From a virus, in the IMG/VR virus record IMGVR_UViG_3300038528_000004, positions 1 through 37,475 of that record: a DNA stretch of 37,475 nt. One strand, given 5' to 3'. The notes beneath the pieces are model-generated. The model saw nothing but the letters and a program-made list of their open reading frames with translations, searched no databases and was not told the origin of the DNA. Each line of letters opens with the position of its first letter. The stretch's first letter is position 1. Positions 6,949 to 14,233 of the stretch are shown in pieces. The translations under genes were made by a program, and so were the position numbers.

Positions 6949-9200
6949 CATTAACCATATTCCCTCTACGCTCTGACAAGTCACCAGCGGTAGGCAAGGG
7001 CGTAGACTGGAAAACATACAAAGGTGAAGCAAAGACCCCAATGGTCGGCATTGTGGTTCCCTCAGGGGCGTATGTGATAGACCTTGATCTGTATAAAGGT
7101 GTAACTCCTGCTGCTGTCGATAAGTTTCTCGGATGTTCAATTGCTTGGAAAGAAGCAGAAATACAAGAAACCAAGGGTGGAGGAAAACATTACGCCTTTA
7201 AAGTAGATCCCGAAAGCCGAATGAAGCAAGGCGCTGATCTTTTTGGGATTGTTGGTTTTGACACCAGGGCAGCCGGACGCGGTTATATTGCCACCGGGGA
7301 AGGCTACAAAGACGCAACGCTTTTCGGAATTGAAGAAACGCTTTCAGATGTTGAAGACTTGCCAGAGTTGCCCCTTGAGGCAGTCGCCATTTTACTAGAT
7401 GGTGCTGAAACGGGCGATAGTGATTTTGACGACCTTGCTCAAGCCGTTGCATCACAACCCGAAGGAATGACGCTTGTAGAAATAAAGGCGTATCTCGATC
7501 TGATACCAAGCGATGCTGCGGGATGCCCTGATCGTTGGTGGCGCATAGGCATGGGAATTTGCCACGAAACTCAAGGGTCTGAGGAAGGTTGGCAACTGTT
7601 TGATAATTTCAGCAAACGCGCCCCTGAAAAATACGACCAGCAAAAGAACCGCACAAGGTGGGATTCTTTCGGGAAAAGTTCACGTGAAAACCCAATAACA
7701 ATAGGGACAGTACGTGAGTTGGCTGGTGGGCAGGAAGCCCGCAAAACGGTGACTGGCGAAGTTGTAAAACAAGGTCTTGATGCTGCCGAAACACTTGATG
7801 ACATTAAGGTTGAACTTAAACGCTTGGCAAGCGTTCAGCTTGATGGGATGGCCCTTGACGTTGCGCTAAAGGCTGTACAAGCAAAGTATGGCGTTATAAC
7901 TGGCTCCAAACCGTCCCTAGTGTCAATTCAGAAAGAGATCCGCAAGATGCGCGGCAACGGTGAAGTTGGTACATACTTTGAGGGTTACGTGTTCTGTACG
8001 GCTAGTGCTGAGTACGTACACAGAGAAACAAAAGCAGTCATGGGGCCAAGGGCGTTTGACGTAAAGCACACACGGGACACGCCAAACGACGGTGAAGGTA
8101 ATCCGCAATCTGCGGGCATGTGGTCAAACGACAAAATAGAAGTTGTCGAAAACACAATGTATTTCCCCAAAGCAGGGGAGGTGTTCACGCACGATGAGCT
8201 TGATTATTTGAATAGCTATGTGCCCTCTAGGCTGCGGCGCATTCGAGAAGGAACTACAGATATTGTGGCTCGTATCAGGGGACACATAGCACATCTGTTG
8301 GTTAGCGAAGAAGAGCAAGATATTGTCATCAATTACCTAGCGCACAACGTCCAATACCCAGGAGAGAAAATAGCATGGTCGCCAGTGTTGCAGGGGGTAC
8401 AAGGTGACGGGAAATCCCTGCTGGCGGAAATGATGCAGCATGTTTTGGGTATCAGTAACGTGCGCATAATGAACGTGCAGACGCTTGAAAGCTCTTTTAC
8501 CGGATGGGCAACAGGGCAGTGTATGACGTTTATCGAAGAGCTAAAGCTGGACAACTTCCGAAAATATGAAGTGTTGAACAACCTAAAGCCTTATATTTCA
8601 AACCCAACCGTAGAAGAAACCAAGAAAGGAAAAGACCCGCGCACAGTTATCAACACTACCAACTATTTTGCGCTAACCAACTTTAAGGACGCCATACCGA
8701 TAGACTCCACAGATCGCAGGTATTGCATTATGTTCAGCCAGTGGCAATCAAAGGAAGCGTTGGAAGCGTTTATGGATGATCACCCTGGGTACTACCCCGA
8801 CCTGTATGACGCCATGAGAAATCATACTGGCGAGATCCTCGATTGGCTTTTAAATCTGCATATTCCAGAGGCGTTTTTCGGTACCACACGCGCACCACAT
8901 ACCGAAGCAAAAAGCCGGATGGAAGAGTTGAGCAAAAGCCCCGAAGCTCTCGCCCTGGAAGATGCGATTTCTATGTTTTCTGATCAGATAAAGGACGAAA
9001 CTGGACAAATAAACGTGACTATTTTACAGCAATTAGTGAGGGAACATGATGAAAATGACTTTGATGATTCTACTTTTGAAGACTTCCCGAGCACCCGGGC
9101 GCTGAAAAACGCCATGATGAGAATGGGGTATCAACCTGAAAAAAGAAGGAAAGCAGAATGTAACGGCACTTACAGAAACTGTACTTTTTATAGCAAATGA
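6945..9200 (+). CDS. bifunctional primase-helicase (prim-pol plus SF3-like helicase)
   Basis: A 751-residue replication protein. The N-terminal primase-polymerase domain shows D46-x-D48 in YVIDLDLYKG, GGGKHYAF with H82, and GFDTRAAGRGYI. Residues about 175-240 look like a PriCT-type primase C-terminal helical domain (IPSDAAGCPDRWWRIGMGI). The C-terminal helicase has Walker A GDGKSLL near 489-495, Walker B MTFIEEL near 526-532, a sensor segment NYFALTNFKDAIPID near 572-586 and an arginine-finger-like TDRR just after it. This is the phage primase/D5-like DUF5906 architecture. It starts by ATGA overlap with the Cro-HNH gene. The iteron-like block begins three bases after its stop, which suggests this protein acts at that site. 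Confidence 0.9.
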   Translation: MTLTIFPLRSDKSPAVGKGVDWKTYKGEAKTPMVGIVVPSGAYVIDLDLYKGVTPAAVDKFLGCSIAWKEAEIQETKGGGKHYAFKVDPESRMKQGADLFGIVGFDTRAAGRGYIATGEGYKDATLFGIEETLSDVEDLPELPLEAVAILLDGAETGDSDFDDLAQAVASQPEGMTLVEIKAYLDLIPSDAAGCPDRWWRIGMGICHETQGSEEGWQLFDNFSKRAPEKYDQQKNRTRWDSFGKSSRENPITIGTVRELAGGQEARKTVTGEVVKQGLDAAETLDDIKVELKRLASVQLDGMALDVALKAVQAKYGVITGSKPSLVSIQKEIRKMRGNGEVGTYFEGYVFCTASAEYVHRETKAVMGPRAFDVKHTRDTPNDGEGNPQSAGMWSNDKIEVVENTMYFPKAGEVFTHDELDYLNSYVPSRLRRIREGTTDIVARIRGHIAHLLVSEEEQDIVINYLAHNVQYPGEKIAWSPVLQGVQGDGKSLLAEMMQHVLGISNVRIMNVQTLESSFTGWATGQCMTFIEELKLDNFRKYEVLNNLKPYISNPTVEETKKGKDPRTVINTTNYFALTNFKDAIPIDSTDRRYCIMFSQWQSKEALEAFMDDHPGYYPDLYDAMRNHTGEILDWLLNLHIPEAFFGTTRAPHTEAKSRMEELSKSPEALALEDAISMFSDQIKDETGQINVTILQQLVREHDENDFDDSTFEDFPSTRALKNAMMRMGYQPEKRRKAECNGTYRNCTFYSK

Positions 9201-9202
9201 CC

Positions 9203-9514
9203 AAAAGGCCACAATGAACGCCCGAAAGGCCACAATAAACCCATAGTTAAAAACATTGTGGCCTTTTGTAAGTTACTGATATTGCTATTAAATACTACTA
9301 AAAGGCCATAATACCCATAATAAAATAGAAATAGGTATGTAGAGATTCATTTTATAGTTTTACGTGTTCTCTTTTTACGCACACACACTGTAATGGTTTT
9401 CGTTTTATTGTGGGTATTCTGGCCTTTTTCCTCTCAAACCGTTGGGAGAGTAAGCGGGAAGCGCAGGCCACAATGTTTTTAACTATGGGTTTATTCCGGC
9501 CCATTGTGGACTTT
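9203..9514. repeat. iteron-like array with nested inverted repeats; candidate replication origin
   Basis: The 395-bp gap between 9200 and 9596 has no plausible gene. It holds seven copies of a 12-mer, consensus AAAGGCCACAAT. Direct copies are at 9204, 9225 (21 bp apart, two helical turns), 9301 (one mismatch) and 9465 (two mismatches); inverted copies are at 9255-9266, 9416-9427 and 9503-9514. Two long inverted repeats embed them. The outer arms, 9234-9264 and 9465-9495, are a perfect 31-bp match. The inner arms, 9300-9325 and 9403-9428, match at 24 of 26. The centre is A/T-rich. Position directly after the primase-helicase gene fits an iteron origin. A MITE-like insertion is the alternative. 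Confidence 0.6.
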
Positions 9515-9527
9515 ACCCCTTCTGGGC

Positions 9528-9555
9528 TTGCACCCTCCCAAATCTGTGTTATTGT
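9528..9555 (+). promoter_or_regulatory. sigma70-like promoter
   Basis: -35 TTGCAC (9528-9533), a 16-nt spacer and -10 TATTGT (9550-9555), in the context GTGTTATTGTTAACTCAT. The same architecture and downstream context occur at 20333-20360. It drives the small accessory genes at 9596 and 9813. Confidence 0.6.
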
Positions 9556-9595
9556 TAACTCATCGAAGCAACCAAACCACAAAAAGGAAATCACC

Positions 9596-9787
9596 ATGTA
9601 CGCGCCAAGGCAAGAGAAAGTCAAAGCGTCCTGCCCAGCCTGCCAGGCCACCGTTACAAGCTGGCACGAAGAGGAGTTTATCGGGTGGATGGGTCATTGC
9701 GCAGATTGTGAGGTGCAGGCAGTGCAGGACACCACACAGGCCACGAACACCGATTACCCTTGGCAACCCCACACACAAAACCAATAG
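9596..9787 (+). CDS. small zinc-ribbon protein
   Basis: A 63-residue protein with two CxxC pairs (C13/C16 and C35/C38) spaced as in a zinc ribbon, and a tail rich in Thr, Gln and Pro. The frame is open further upstream, but the start at 9596 is preferred because AAAAGGAAA precedes it at good spacing and the promoter at 9528-9555 lies just before. It is the first gene of a two-gene unit with the 157-aa gene at 9813. Function is unknown; a small DNA- or protein-binding role is typical of such ribbons. Confidence 0.6.
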   Translation: MYAPRQEKVKASCPACQATVTSWHEEEFIGWMGHCADCEVQAVQDTTQATNTDYPWQPHTQNQ

Positions 9788-9812
9788 CCCGCACAGGGCA
9801 CAGGAGAACGAT

Positions 9813-10286
9813 ATGAGCAATCCAGATTGGACACAGGCACCCACCGAAGCAAGCCACTACGACACCTACGCAAATTGTTTTTGTGACGTTAACGGCTGGT
9901 GGCGACTGGGCAGGTATCAAGTATTGAAAAACCAAAACGAATGGGGGACAGAGCGATACACTCCCCGGCCTGTAGAGCCAACAGCAAGCGACTGGGTAGA
10001 CGGCTGGCCACCTGTTGGCTGGCAGGGGGAGTGCCGGTGGGGGTCAAGCGTAGACTGGTATAGATGTATGATAATCCCTGACATCAACGTAGTCGTTCAG
10101 GGTTCGGCGGGGAACTGGAATGTGGTGAGTGATCTGAAAGAATATGATTATATCTTTCGTGACACCCCAGAAGCCGACCAGGCTGATCGGATCCTGCTAA
10201 CTGGAATCCTAAATTATATGCGCAGAGAATCCGACGTTGGCGTGATAGCTGATAAAATCATTGAACTAGGCTTCACGACTGCGTAA
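9813..10286 (+). CDS. hypothetical accessory protein, Trp-rich
   Basis: A 157-residue protein starting at an ATG preceded by AGGAGA. The frame also reads open upstream to 9504, but that part overlaps the zinc-ribbon gene in another frame and is not credible coding. The N-terminal third is rich in Trp and aromatic residues (GWWRLGRY, WVDGWPPVGWQG, VDWYR) and the rest looks alpha-helical and acidic. The opening pattern resembles many uncharacterised phage early proteins. No enzymatic motif is seen and there is no membrane segment. It follows the zinc-ribbon gene by 25 nt. Confidence 0.7.
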   Translation: MSNPDWTQAPTEASHYDTYANCFCDVNGWWRLGRYQVLKNQNEWGTERYTPRPVEPTASDWVDGWPPVGWQGECRWGSSVDWYRCMIIPDINVVVQGSAGNWNVVSDLKEYDYIFRDTPEADQADRILLTGILNYMRRESDVGVIADKIIELGFTTA

Positions 10287-10310
10287 GAGTAATGTTAAGA
10301 TAACCCTAAC

Positions 10311-10539
10311 ACGGCCCTGATCCTGCGAAAGCTTGCTGAGGGGTTATTTACTACACCGATAAGGGCTTCGGGCCAGAGTGTCGCTGACGTTGAAAGCGTG
10401 TTCTTGAAGCGACAATATTCCCAAAGTCTTTTTCCATGTAGTGAGTGTCGACAGCCTGCCGCGGGCGATCTACGCGGATGCGTTTTCCGGAAATAGCGCA
10501 TCACCAACCGGACTTTGCCCTCCTAGTGAGGGTTTTTTT
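10311..10539 (+). ncRNA. candidate structured RNA upstream of rha
   Basis: The 328-bp gap 10287-10614 has no convincing gene. It does have a run of potential stems: GGCCC 10313-10317 with GGGCC 10370-10374; GTCGCT 10380-10385 with AGCGAC 10408-10413, plus an inner ACG/CGT; CCGCG 10459-10463 with CGCGG 10473-10477; and ATGCG 10478-10482 with CGCAT 10497-10501. The run is closed by a clean terminator at 10518-10539. This spacing of hairpins is what a small non-coding RNA or long structured leader looks like. No promoter is obvious; TAAGAT near 10298 is a weak -10 candidate. I do not recognise a known RNA family. Confidence 0.35.
10518..10539 (+). terminator. rho-independent terminator before rha
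   Basis: Stem CCCTC/GAGGG with a 5-nt loop, followed by seven T. Stem, tail and following ATG match the terminator at 11121-11142. Confidence 0.8.
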
Positions 10540-10558
10540 ATGGACGGAAGTTCGCAAC

Positions 10559-10586
10559 TTGCAACTCATAATTAGAGGTGTATAAT
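10559..10586 (+). promoter_or_regulatory. strong promoter of rha
   Basis: -35 TTGCAA (10559-10564), a 16-nt spacer and consensus -10 TATAAT (10581-10586). It uses the same -35 and spacer as the promoters at 9528 and 20333, with a better -10. Confidence 0.75.
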
Positions 10587-10589
10587 TTA

Positions 10590-10608
10590 AACCTCATCCA
10601 TTGAGGTT
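10590..10608 (+). promoter_or_regulatory. palindrome at the rha transcription start (operator or leader hairpin)
   Basis: A perfect inverted repeat AACCTCA-N5-TGAGGTT lies directly downstream of the -10 and 6 nt before the rha ATG. It could be an operator at +1 or a hairpin that hides the ribosome site; no good Shine-Dalgarno other than the TGAGGT inside it is visible. Confidence 0.5.
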
Positions 10609-10614
10609 AGCACC

Positions 10615-11106
10615 ATGAACGACCTAGTAGAAATGAAGCAAGGCAAGGTAGTTGTTAGCAGTAAAGATGTGGCAGAAAAGTTTAATAAGCCTCACAGATA
10701 TACTTTGATAAAAATTCGTACACTTTCTGAACAAATTGGCGAAGAATTAGGAGAGCAAACTTTTTGTCTGTCCTCGTATGTATCTGAGCAGAATAAAGTT
10801 TTGCCTTGTTACGACATTACAAGGGATGGCTTTACCCTGCTTGCAATGGGTTTTACCGGAAAAGAGGCGCTGCAATGGAAAATTAAGTACATGCAGGCAT
10901 TTAATAAAATGGAAGCCATGCTCTCGGGAGAAAAAAGCGTAATGCAATCCCTGAACGAGGCGCTAAGACTGATGGAGGATGATAAAAAGGTTGCTAGCGT
11001 CTGTGGCAAAGGACTGGCACAGTGGAAGGCCACAAGAGTAGAGCACATTGAGCGGGTTACTAGCCTGCACAAAGAGGCGCAAATGTTGCTAGGCTTTACC
11101 TCATAG
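10615..11106 (+). CDS. rha: Rha-family phage regulatory protein
   Basis: A 163-residue Rha protein (pRha family), known from lambdoid phages as a regulator that interferes with phage growth in some hosts. Family features are SSKDVAEKFNKPHRYTLIKIR near the N-terminus, the central YDITRDGFTLLAMGFTGKEALQWKIKYMQAFNKME block, and a C-terminal helical region. It stands alone between two matching terminators with its own consensus promoter, the arrangement of a moron expressed independently of lytic genes. Rha is more usual in temperate phages, yet no integrase or CI repressor is visible in this window. Confidence 0.88.
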   Translation: MNDLVEMKQGKVVVSSKDVAEKFNKPHRYTLIKIRTLSEQIGEELGEQTFCLSSYVSEQNKVLPCYDITRDGFTLLAMGFTGKEALQWKIKYMQAFNKMEAMLSGEKSVMQSLNEALRLMEDDKKVASVCGKGLAQWKATRVEHIERVTSLHKEAQMLLGFTS

Positions 11107-11120
11107 CAATAAGTTCAGAG

Positions 11121-11142
11121 CCCTCTCAGTGAGGGTTTTTTT
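11121..11142 (+). terminator. rho-independent terminator after rha
   Basis: Stem CCCTC/GAGGG, 5-nt loop, seven T. It is nearly the same sequence as the terminator 603 bp upstream. Confidence 0.85.
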
Positions 11143-11160
11143 ATGTTCAAAAGGTTTTTA

Positions 11161-11169
11161 TGCTAAACT
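11161..11169 (+). promoter_or_regulatory. possible extended -10 promoter
   Basis: TGCTAAACT resembles an extended -10 (TGn followed by TAAACT), just downstream of the rha terminator and upstream of the virion genes. No clear -35 is seen. Confidence 0.3.
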
Positions 11170-11919
11170 TTGCTTTCAATAATACTTTTCGGAGCGCCCG
11201 TTACGTCCTCACTGATCTCAAACAACGCCGCTTCGACGCTGGCAAGCTCAATAACGGATGCTGACACTAATCTTGTGTTAGCAACAGGTGACGGCGCTCT
11301 GTTTCCTTCACCCACCGGAATTGAGTGGTTCCCGCTGACCCTGCAAAGCTCCGCAGCGATTGAGATACTTAAAGCAACCGCAAGATCCGGCGACTCTATA
11401 ACGGTAGAGCGGGCTCAGGAAGGCACCACCGCGATGGCGTTCTCTGCTGGCGACCGAGCAGAGTTGCGATTTACTGCCGGGGTGCACGAGACCTATGCTC
11501 AAGTGTCTGAGCTTTTGACTGCAAGCGGAACCGGCGTGTTAGCCAGTTATGTCGCAAGCGTCGTTGAGGGCGGAACCACTTTCAACGTGCCCGCGATTGA
11601 AGGCGAGATAAGCGGCGATCAGGGTTACTTTCGCATATCGTATGCCGGGACCACAGGGGTCGAGATTGATAATGTTTCTGGCACATCAACGTATGTTTAC
11701 CTGGACAAAGACGGCGACCTTCAACAACAGACCACTGCTCCAACAAGAGAGGATTTAATTCGTAAAATATTCCTTATGCGCGTTGAAGTGGTAGATGCGA
11801 CAAGCAGTACGCCGTTATTCTTCTTTGAGTTTTCAAGCGGCCAGACGGCGGGTGATGGTACGCCATTTAACGTGACCTTTGACGCCTCTGGTATTGCTAC
11901 GTTTAATGCGGCTGCTTGA
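11170..11919 (+). CDS. putative virion-associated protein upstream of terminase
   Basis: Up to 249 residues. The block from residue about 18 (SNNAASTLASSITDADTNLVLATGDGALFP, then EILKATARSGDSITVERAQEGTTAMAF) matches a beta-rich repeat-like domain found at the start of many phage tail or fibre-associated proteins. The rest is Gly/Thr/Ser-rich with predicted beta strands. Start choice is a problem. The only standard start is TTG at 11170, which has no Shine-Dalgarno and lies on the promoter candidate. A good GGAG at 11191-11194 points to an in-frame ACG at 11203. It is separated by 41 nt from the terminase small subunit gene. Virion role is inferred. Confidence 0.65.
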   Translation: MLSIILFGAPVTSSLISNNAASTLASSITDADTNLVLATGDGALFPSPTGIEWFPLTLQSSAAIEILKATARSGDSITVERAQEGTTAMAFSAGDRAELRFTAGVHETYAQVSELLTASGTGVLASYVASVVEGGTTFNVPAIEGEISGDQGYFRISYAGTTGVEIDNVSGTSTYVYLDKDGDLQQQTTAPTREDLIRKIFLMRVEVVDATSSTPLFFFEFSSGQTAGDGTPFNVTFDASGIATFNAAA

Positions 11920-11960
11920 TCGGTTTTTATTTTGATTTTTATTATTGGTTGGAGTGATAA

Positions 11961-12491
11961 ATGAAATCCGGGAGTGAGAAATCAAAAAGCAAATTGACGC
12001 CCCGGCAATCTCGGTTTGTGGATGAGTATATGGTTGATCTTAATGGCACTCAGGCTGCGATAAGGGCAGGCTATAGTAAAAAAACCGCAGATTCTCAATC
12101 TGCCCGCCTGTTAGTAAATGTCAAGGTTCAAGGCACTATTCAGGGGCGCATGAACCGGCGCTCAGATCGCACAGAAATTACCTCTGATTTTATTCTTAAC
12201 GGTATCAGAAAGAACATTGAGCGATGCGAACAAGCGGCACCAGTATTGGACCGAGAAGGCAATCCAGTTATGACAGCCAACGAAGATGGGGAGCTTGCTG
12301 CGGCTTACAAATATGACGCCACCAACGTGTTCAAAGGGTACGAGCTGCTAGGAAGGCACTTGAAGCTGTTCACAGACAAGCACGAGCACACTGGCCCGAA
12401 CGGCGGACCCATACAAACCATTACCAAGAACATGACCCCACAGGAAGCCGCTGCCGCTTATGCCGACACCCTCAACAGCAATAAGTCATAG
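11961..12491 (+). CDS. terS: terminase small subunit
   Basis: A 176-residue terminase small subunit of the Terminase_2/XtmA type, which recognises phage DNA for packaging. The N-terminal helix-turn-helix is visible as LTPRQSRFVDEYMVDLNGTQAAIRAGYSKKTADSQSARLL (residues about 11-51, read in sections), followed by central helices for oligomer assembly and a tail of TITKNMTPQEAAAAY. A GGAG lies 7-10 nt before the ATG. It overlaps the large subunit gene by 32 nt, which is normal for this pair. Confidence 0.88.
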   Translation: MKSGSEKSKSKLTPRQSRFVDEYMVDLNGTQAAIRAGYSKKTADSQSARLLVNVKVQGTIQGRMNRRSDRTEITSDFILNGIRKNIERCEQAAPVLDREGNPVMTANEDGELAAAYKYDATNVFKGYELLGRHLKLFTDKHEHTGPNGGPIQTITKNMTPQEAAAAYADTLNSNKS

Positions 12492-14109
12492 CTGGCCGCC
12501 TAATTACACGGATGTCTTTGCTGAGCGGCAGAAGCGGCTCCTAAGCCTTAGGTCAAGGCCCGTACTGCTTTACGGAGCAAAGGAATATTACCGCACCCGC
12601 CCGGTGGAATTTATTGAGCACTGGGTTACAACCTATGACCCGCGAAACAGTGGCGGTGATGTTCCGGCAAAGATGCCCTTCATATTGTTCCCCAGGCAAC
12701 AGCAACTTGTTTACTTTTTGCTGGCATGTATGGACGGCAAAGAGCATGGCCTGATAGAGAAGTGCCGGGACATGGGCGCGTCATGGGTGTGCTGCGGTGT
12801 GTCGGTTTGGCTGTGGATGTTTTACCCGGGCGCTGCGGTTGGATGGGGTTCGCGCAAAGAGCAGCTTGTTGACCGCATTGGCGACCCAGATTCTATTTTT
12901 GAGAAGATGCGTCTGATTATTATGGGCCTGCCGTCTGAGTTGTGGCCCATCGGGCTATCGCCCAAAGAACATATGACCTATATGCGATTTGTGAATCCCG
13001 AAAATGGGTCAACGATTACGGGCGAAGCCGGTGACAACATTGGGCGGGGCGGGCGTAAGCTGATTTATTTCAAAGACGAAGCGGCTCACTTTGAGCGCCC
13101 GGAGAAGATTGAGGCAGCACTGGCCGACAATACCAATGTTCAGATTGACATATCAAGCGTCAACGGCCTCGGTAATGTCTTCCACCGTCGACGTGAGTCA
13201 GGCGTCGAATGGGAAAGCGGAACCGCGCACAAGGGCGTCACAAACGTCTTCATAATGGACTGGCGAGATCACCCGGCAAAAGATCAGGCATGGTACGATG
13301 CCCGGAAAAAAAAGGCAGAAGCGGACGGCTTGCTACACGTCTTTGCGCAGGAGGTTGATCGCAACTACGCCGCATCCGTCGAAGGAGTTATTATTCCGGC
13401 AGAGTGGGTGGCCGCTGCAATTGACGCGCATATAAAGCTCGGAATTGATGATTCAGGCGGCTATTGCGCAGCTTTGGACGTTGCAGACGGTGGCGGCGAT
13501 AAAAACGCCTATGCAGGCCGTAAGGGAATCACTCTGCGGCATCTTGCTGAATGGGGCGAGCGTGACACAGGATTAACGGCACGCAGAGCCATAGGGCACG
13601 CCAGCAACTGTGGAAGCATTGAAGTGCATTACGACTGCATTGGCGTAGGGTCCGGCGTTAAGGCCGAAACCAACCGGCTAAACGATGAGGGTCTAATGCC
13701 GTCAGGTATTCGGTTTGTGCCATGGGATGCCGGGGCAGCAGTGCAAAATCCCAATCAAAACGTCGAGCCGCACGATAAAGATACGCCAATCAATAAAGAC
13801 TTTTACACTAACCTGAAAGCACAAGGATGGTGGCAACTTCGTAGACGCTTTGAAAAGACTTACCGGGCTGTCAGTGAAGGCGTTAGATTTGACCACAATG
13901 AACTAATTAGCTTGCCGTCTGATCTGCCATTATTGCGGACTTTGCAGAAAGAGCTTTCACAGCCGACAGCATCAAAGGGTGCCCGGATGAAACTTATTGT
14001 TGATAAGTCTCCATCTGGAACGAAATCACCTAATGTCGCGGACGCTGTAATGATGTGCTACTGGCCGGTGCAGTCTGCCGGTTACGATATGATGTCTGTT
14101 TACTCTTGA
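12460..14109 (+). CDS. terL: terminase large subunit
   Basis: A 549-residue packaging ATPase/nuclease. The ATPase has a Walker-A-like KCRDMGASW at 101-109 and a Walker B at about 201-208 (LIYFKDEA). The C-terminal RNase H-like nuclease is marked by ALDVADGGGDKNA with D340 and D343 and by YDCIGVGSG further on. Length is typical. The start at 12460 lies inside the small subunit gene with only a distant AGGAAG, so translational coupling is likely. Packaging mode (cos or headful) cannot be read from this sequence alone. Confidence 0.92.
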   Translation: MPTPSTAISHSWPPNYTDVFAERQKRLLSLRSRPVLLYGAKEYYRTRPVEFIEHWVTTYDPRNSGGDVPAKMPFILFPRQQQLVYFLLACMDGKEHGLIEKCRDMGASWVCCGVSVWLWMFYPGAAVGWGSRKEQLVDRIGDPDSIFEKMRLIIMGLPSELWPIGLSPKEHMTYMRFVNPENGSTITGEAGDNIGRGGRKLIYFKDEAAHFERPEKIEAALADNTNVQIDISSVNGLGNVFHRRRESGVEWESGTAHKGVTNVFIMDWRDHPAKDQAWYDARKKKAEADGLLHVFAQEVDRNYAASVEGVIIPAEWVAAAIDAHIKLGIDDSGGYCAALDVADGGGDKNAYAGRKGITLRHLAEWGERDTGLTARRAIGHASNCGSIEVHYDCIGVGSGVKAETNRLNDEGLMPSGIRFVPWDAGAAVQNPNQNVEPHDKDTPINKDFYTNLKAQGWWQLRRRFEKTYRAVSEGVRFDHNELISLPSDLPLLRTLQKELSQPTASKGARMKLIVDKSPSGTKSPNVADAVMMCYWPVQSAGYDMMSVYS

Positions 14110-14160
14110 TGGACCTTATTGCCACACAAAATTCAGTTACAAGACACAAAAGAAAACAGA

Positions 14161-14169
14161 TGGTATACT
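14161..14169 (+). promoter_or_regulatory. extended -10 promoter before portal gene
   Basis: TGGTATACT, an extended -10 (TGn-TATACT), in the 124-bp gap between terminase and portal. The same TGn-TATACT motif occurs at 21826-21834 and 23294-23302. Confidence 0.45.
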
Positions 14170-14233
14170 TGCAGAAATAGAAATTGGAAAAGTCACAAAT
14201 GTTAAGGGGCTATAAAATGCTGGCGGTCTATTC

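Noticed and set aside
6205-7140. Long open frame (311 codons) on the minus strand opposite the Cro-HNH and primase genes
   Set aside because: It is a shadow of two strongly supported genes, has no ribosome site, and its composition (Cys, His, Pro, Ser-rich) is not protein-like.
9203-9514. Simple transcription terminator after the primase-helicase gene
   Set aside because: The inverted-repeat arms are 138-200 bp and 77 bp apart, too far for a terminator hairpin, and repeat in several copies.
9410-9595. Upstream extension of the zinc-ribbon protein
   Set aside because: It would run through the iteron block and the promoter; the ATG at 9596 has the ribosome site.
9504-9812. Longer version of the 157-aa protein starting at 9504
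   Set aside because: The added part overlaps the zinc-ribbon gene in another frame and contains the promoter; the ATG at 9813 has a good Shine-Dalgarno.
10295-10507. Minus-strand frame of 70 codons in the region before rha
   Set aside because: No ribosome site, poor composition, and the region is better explained by structured RNA.
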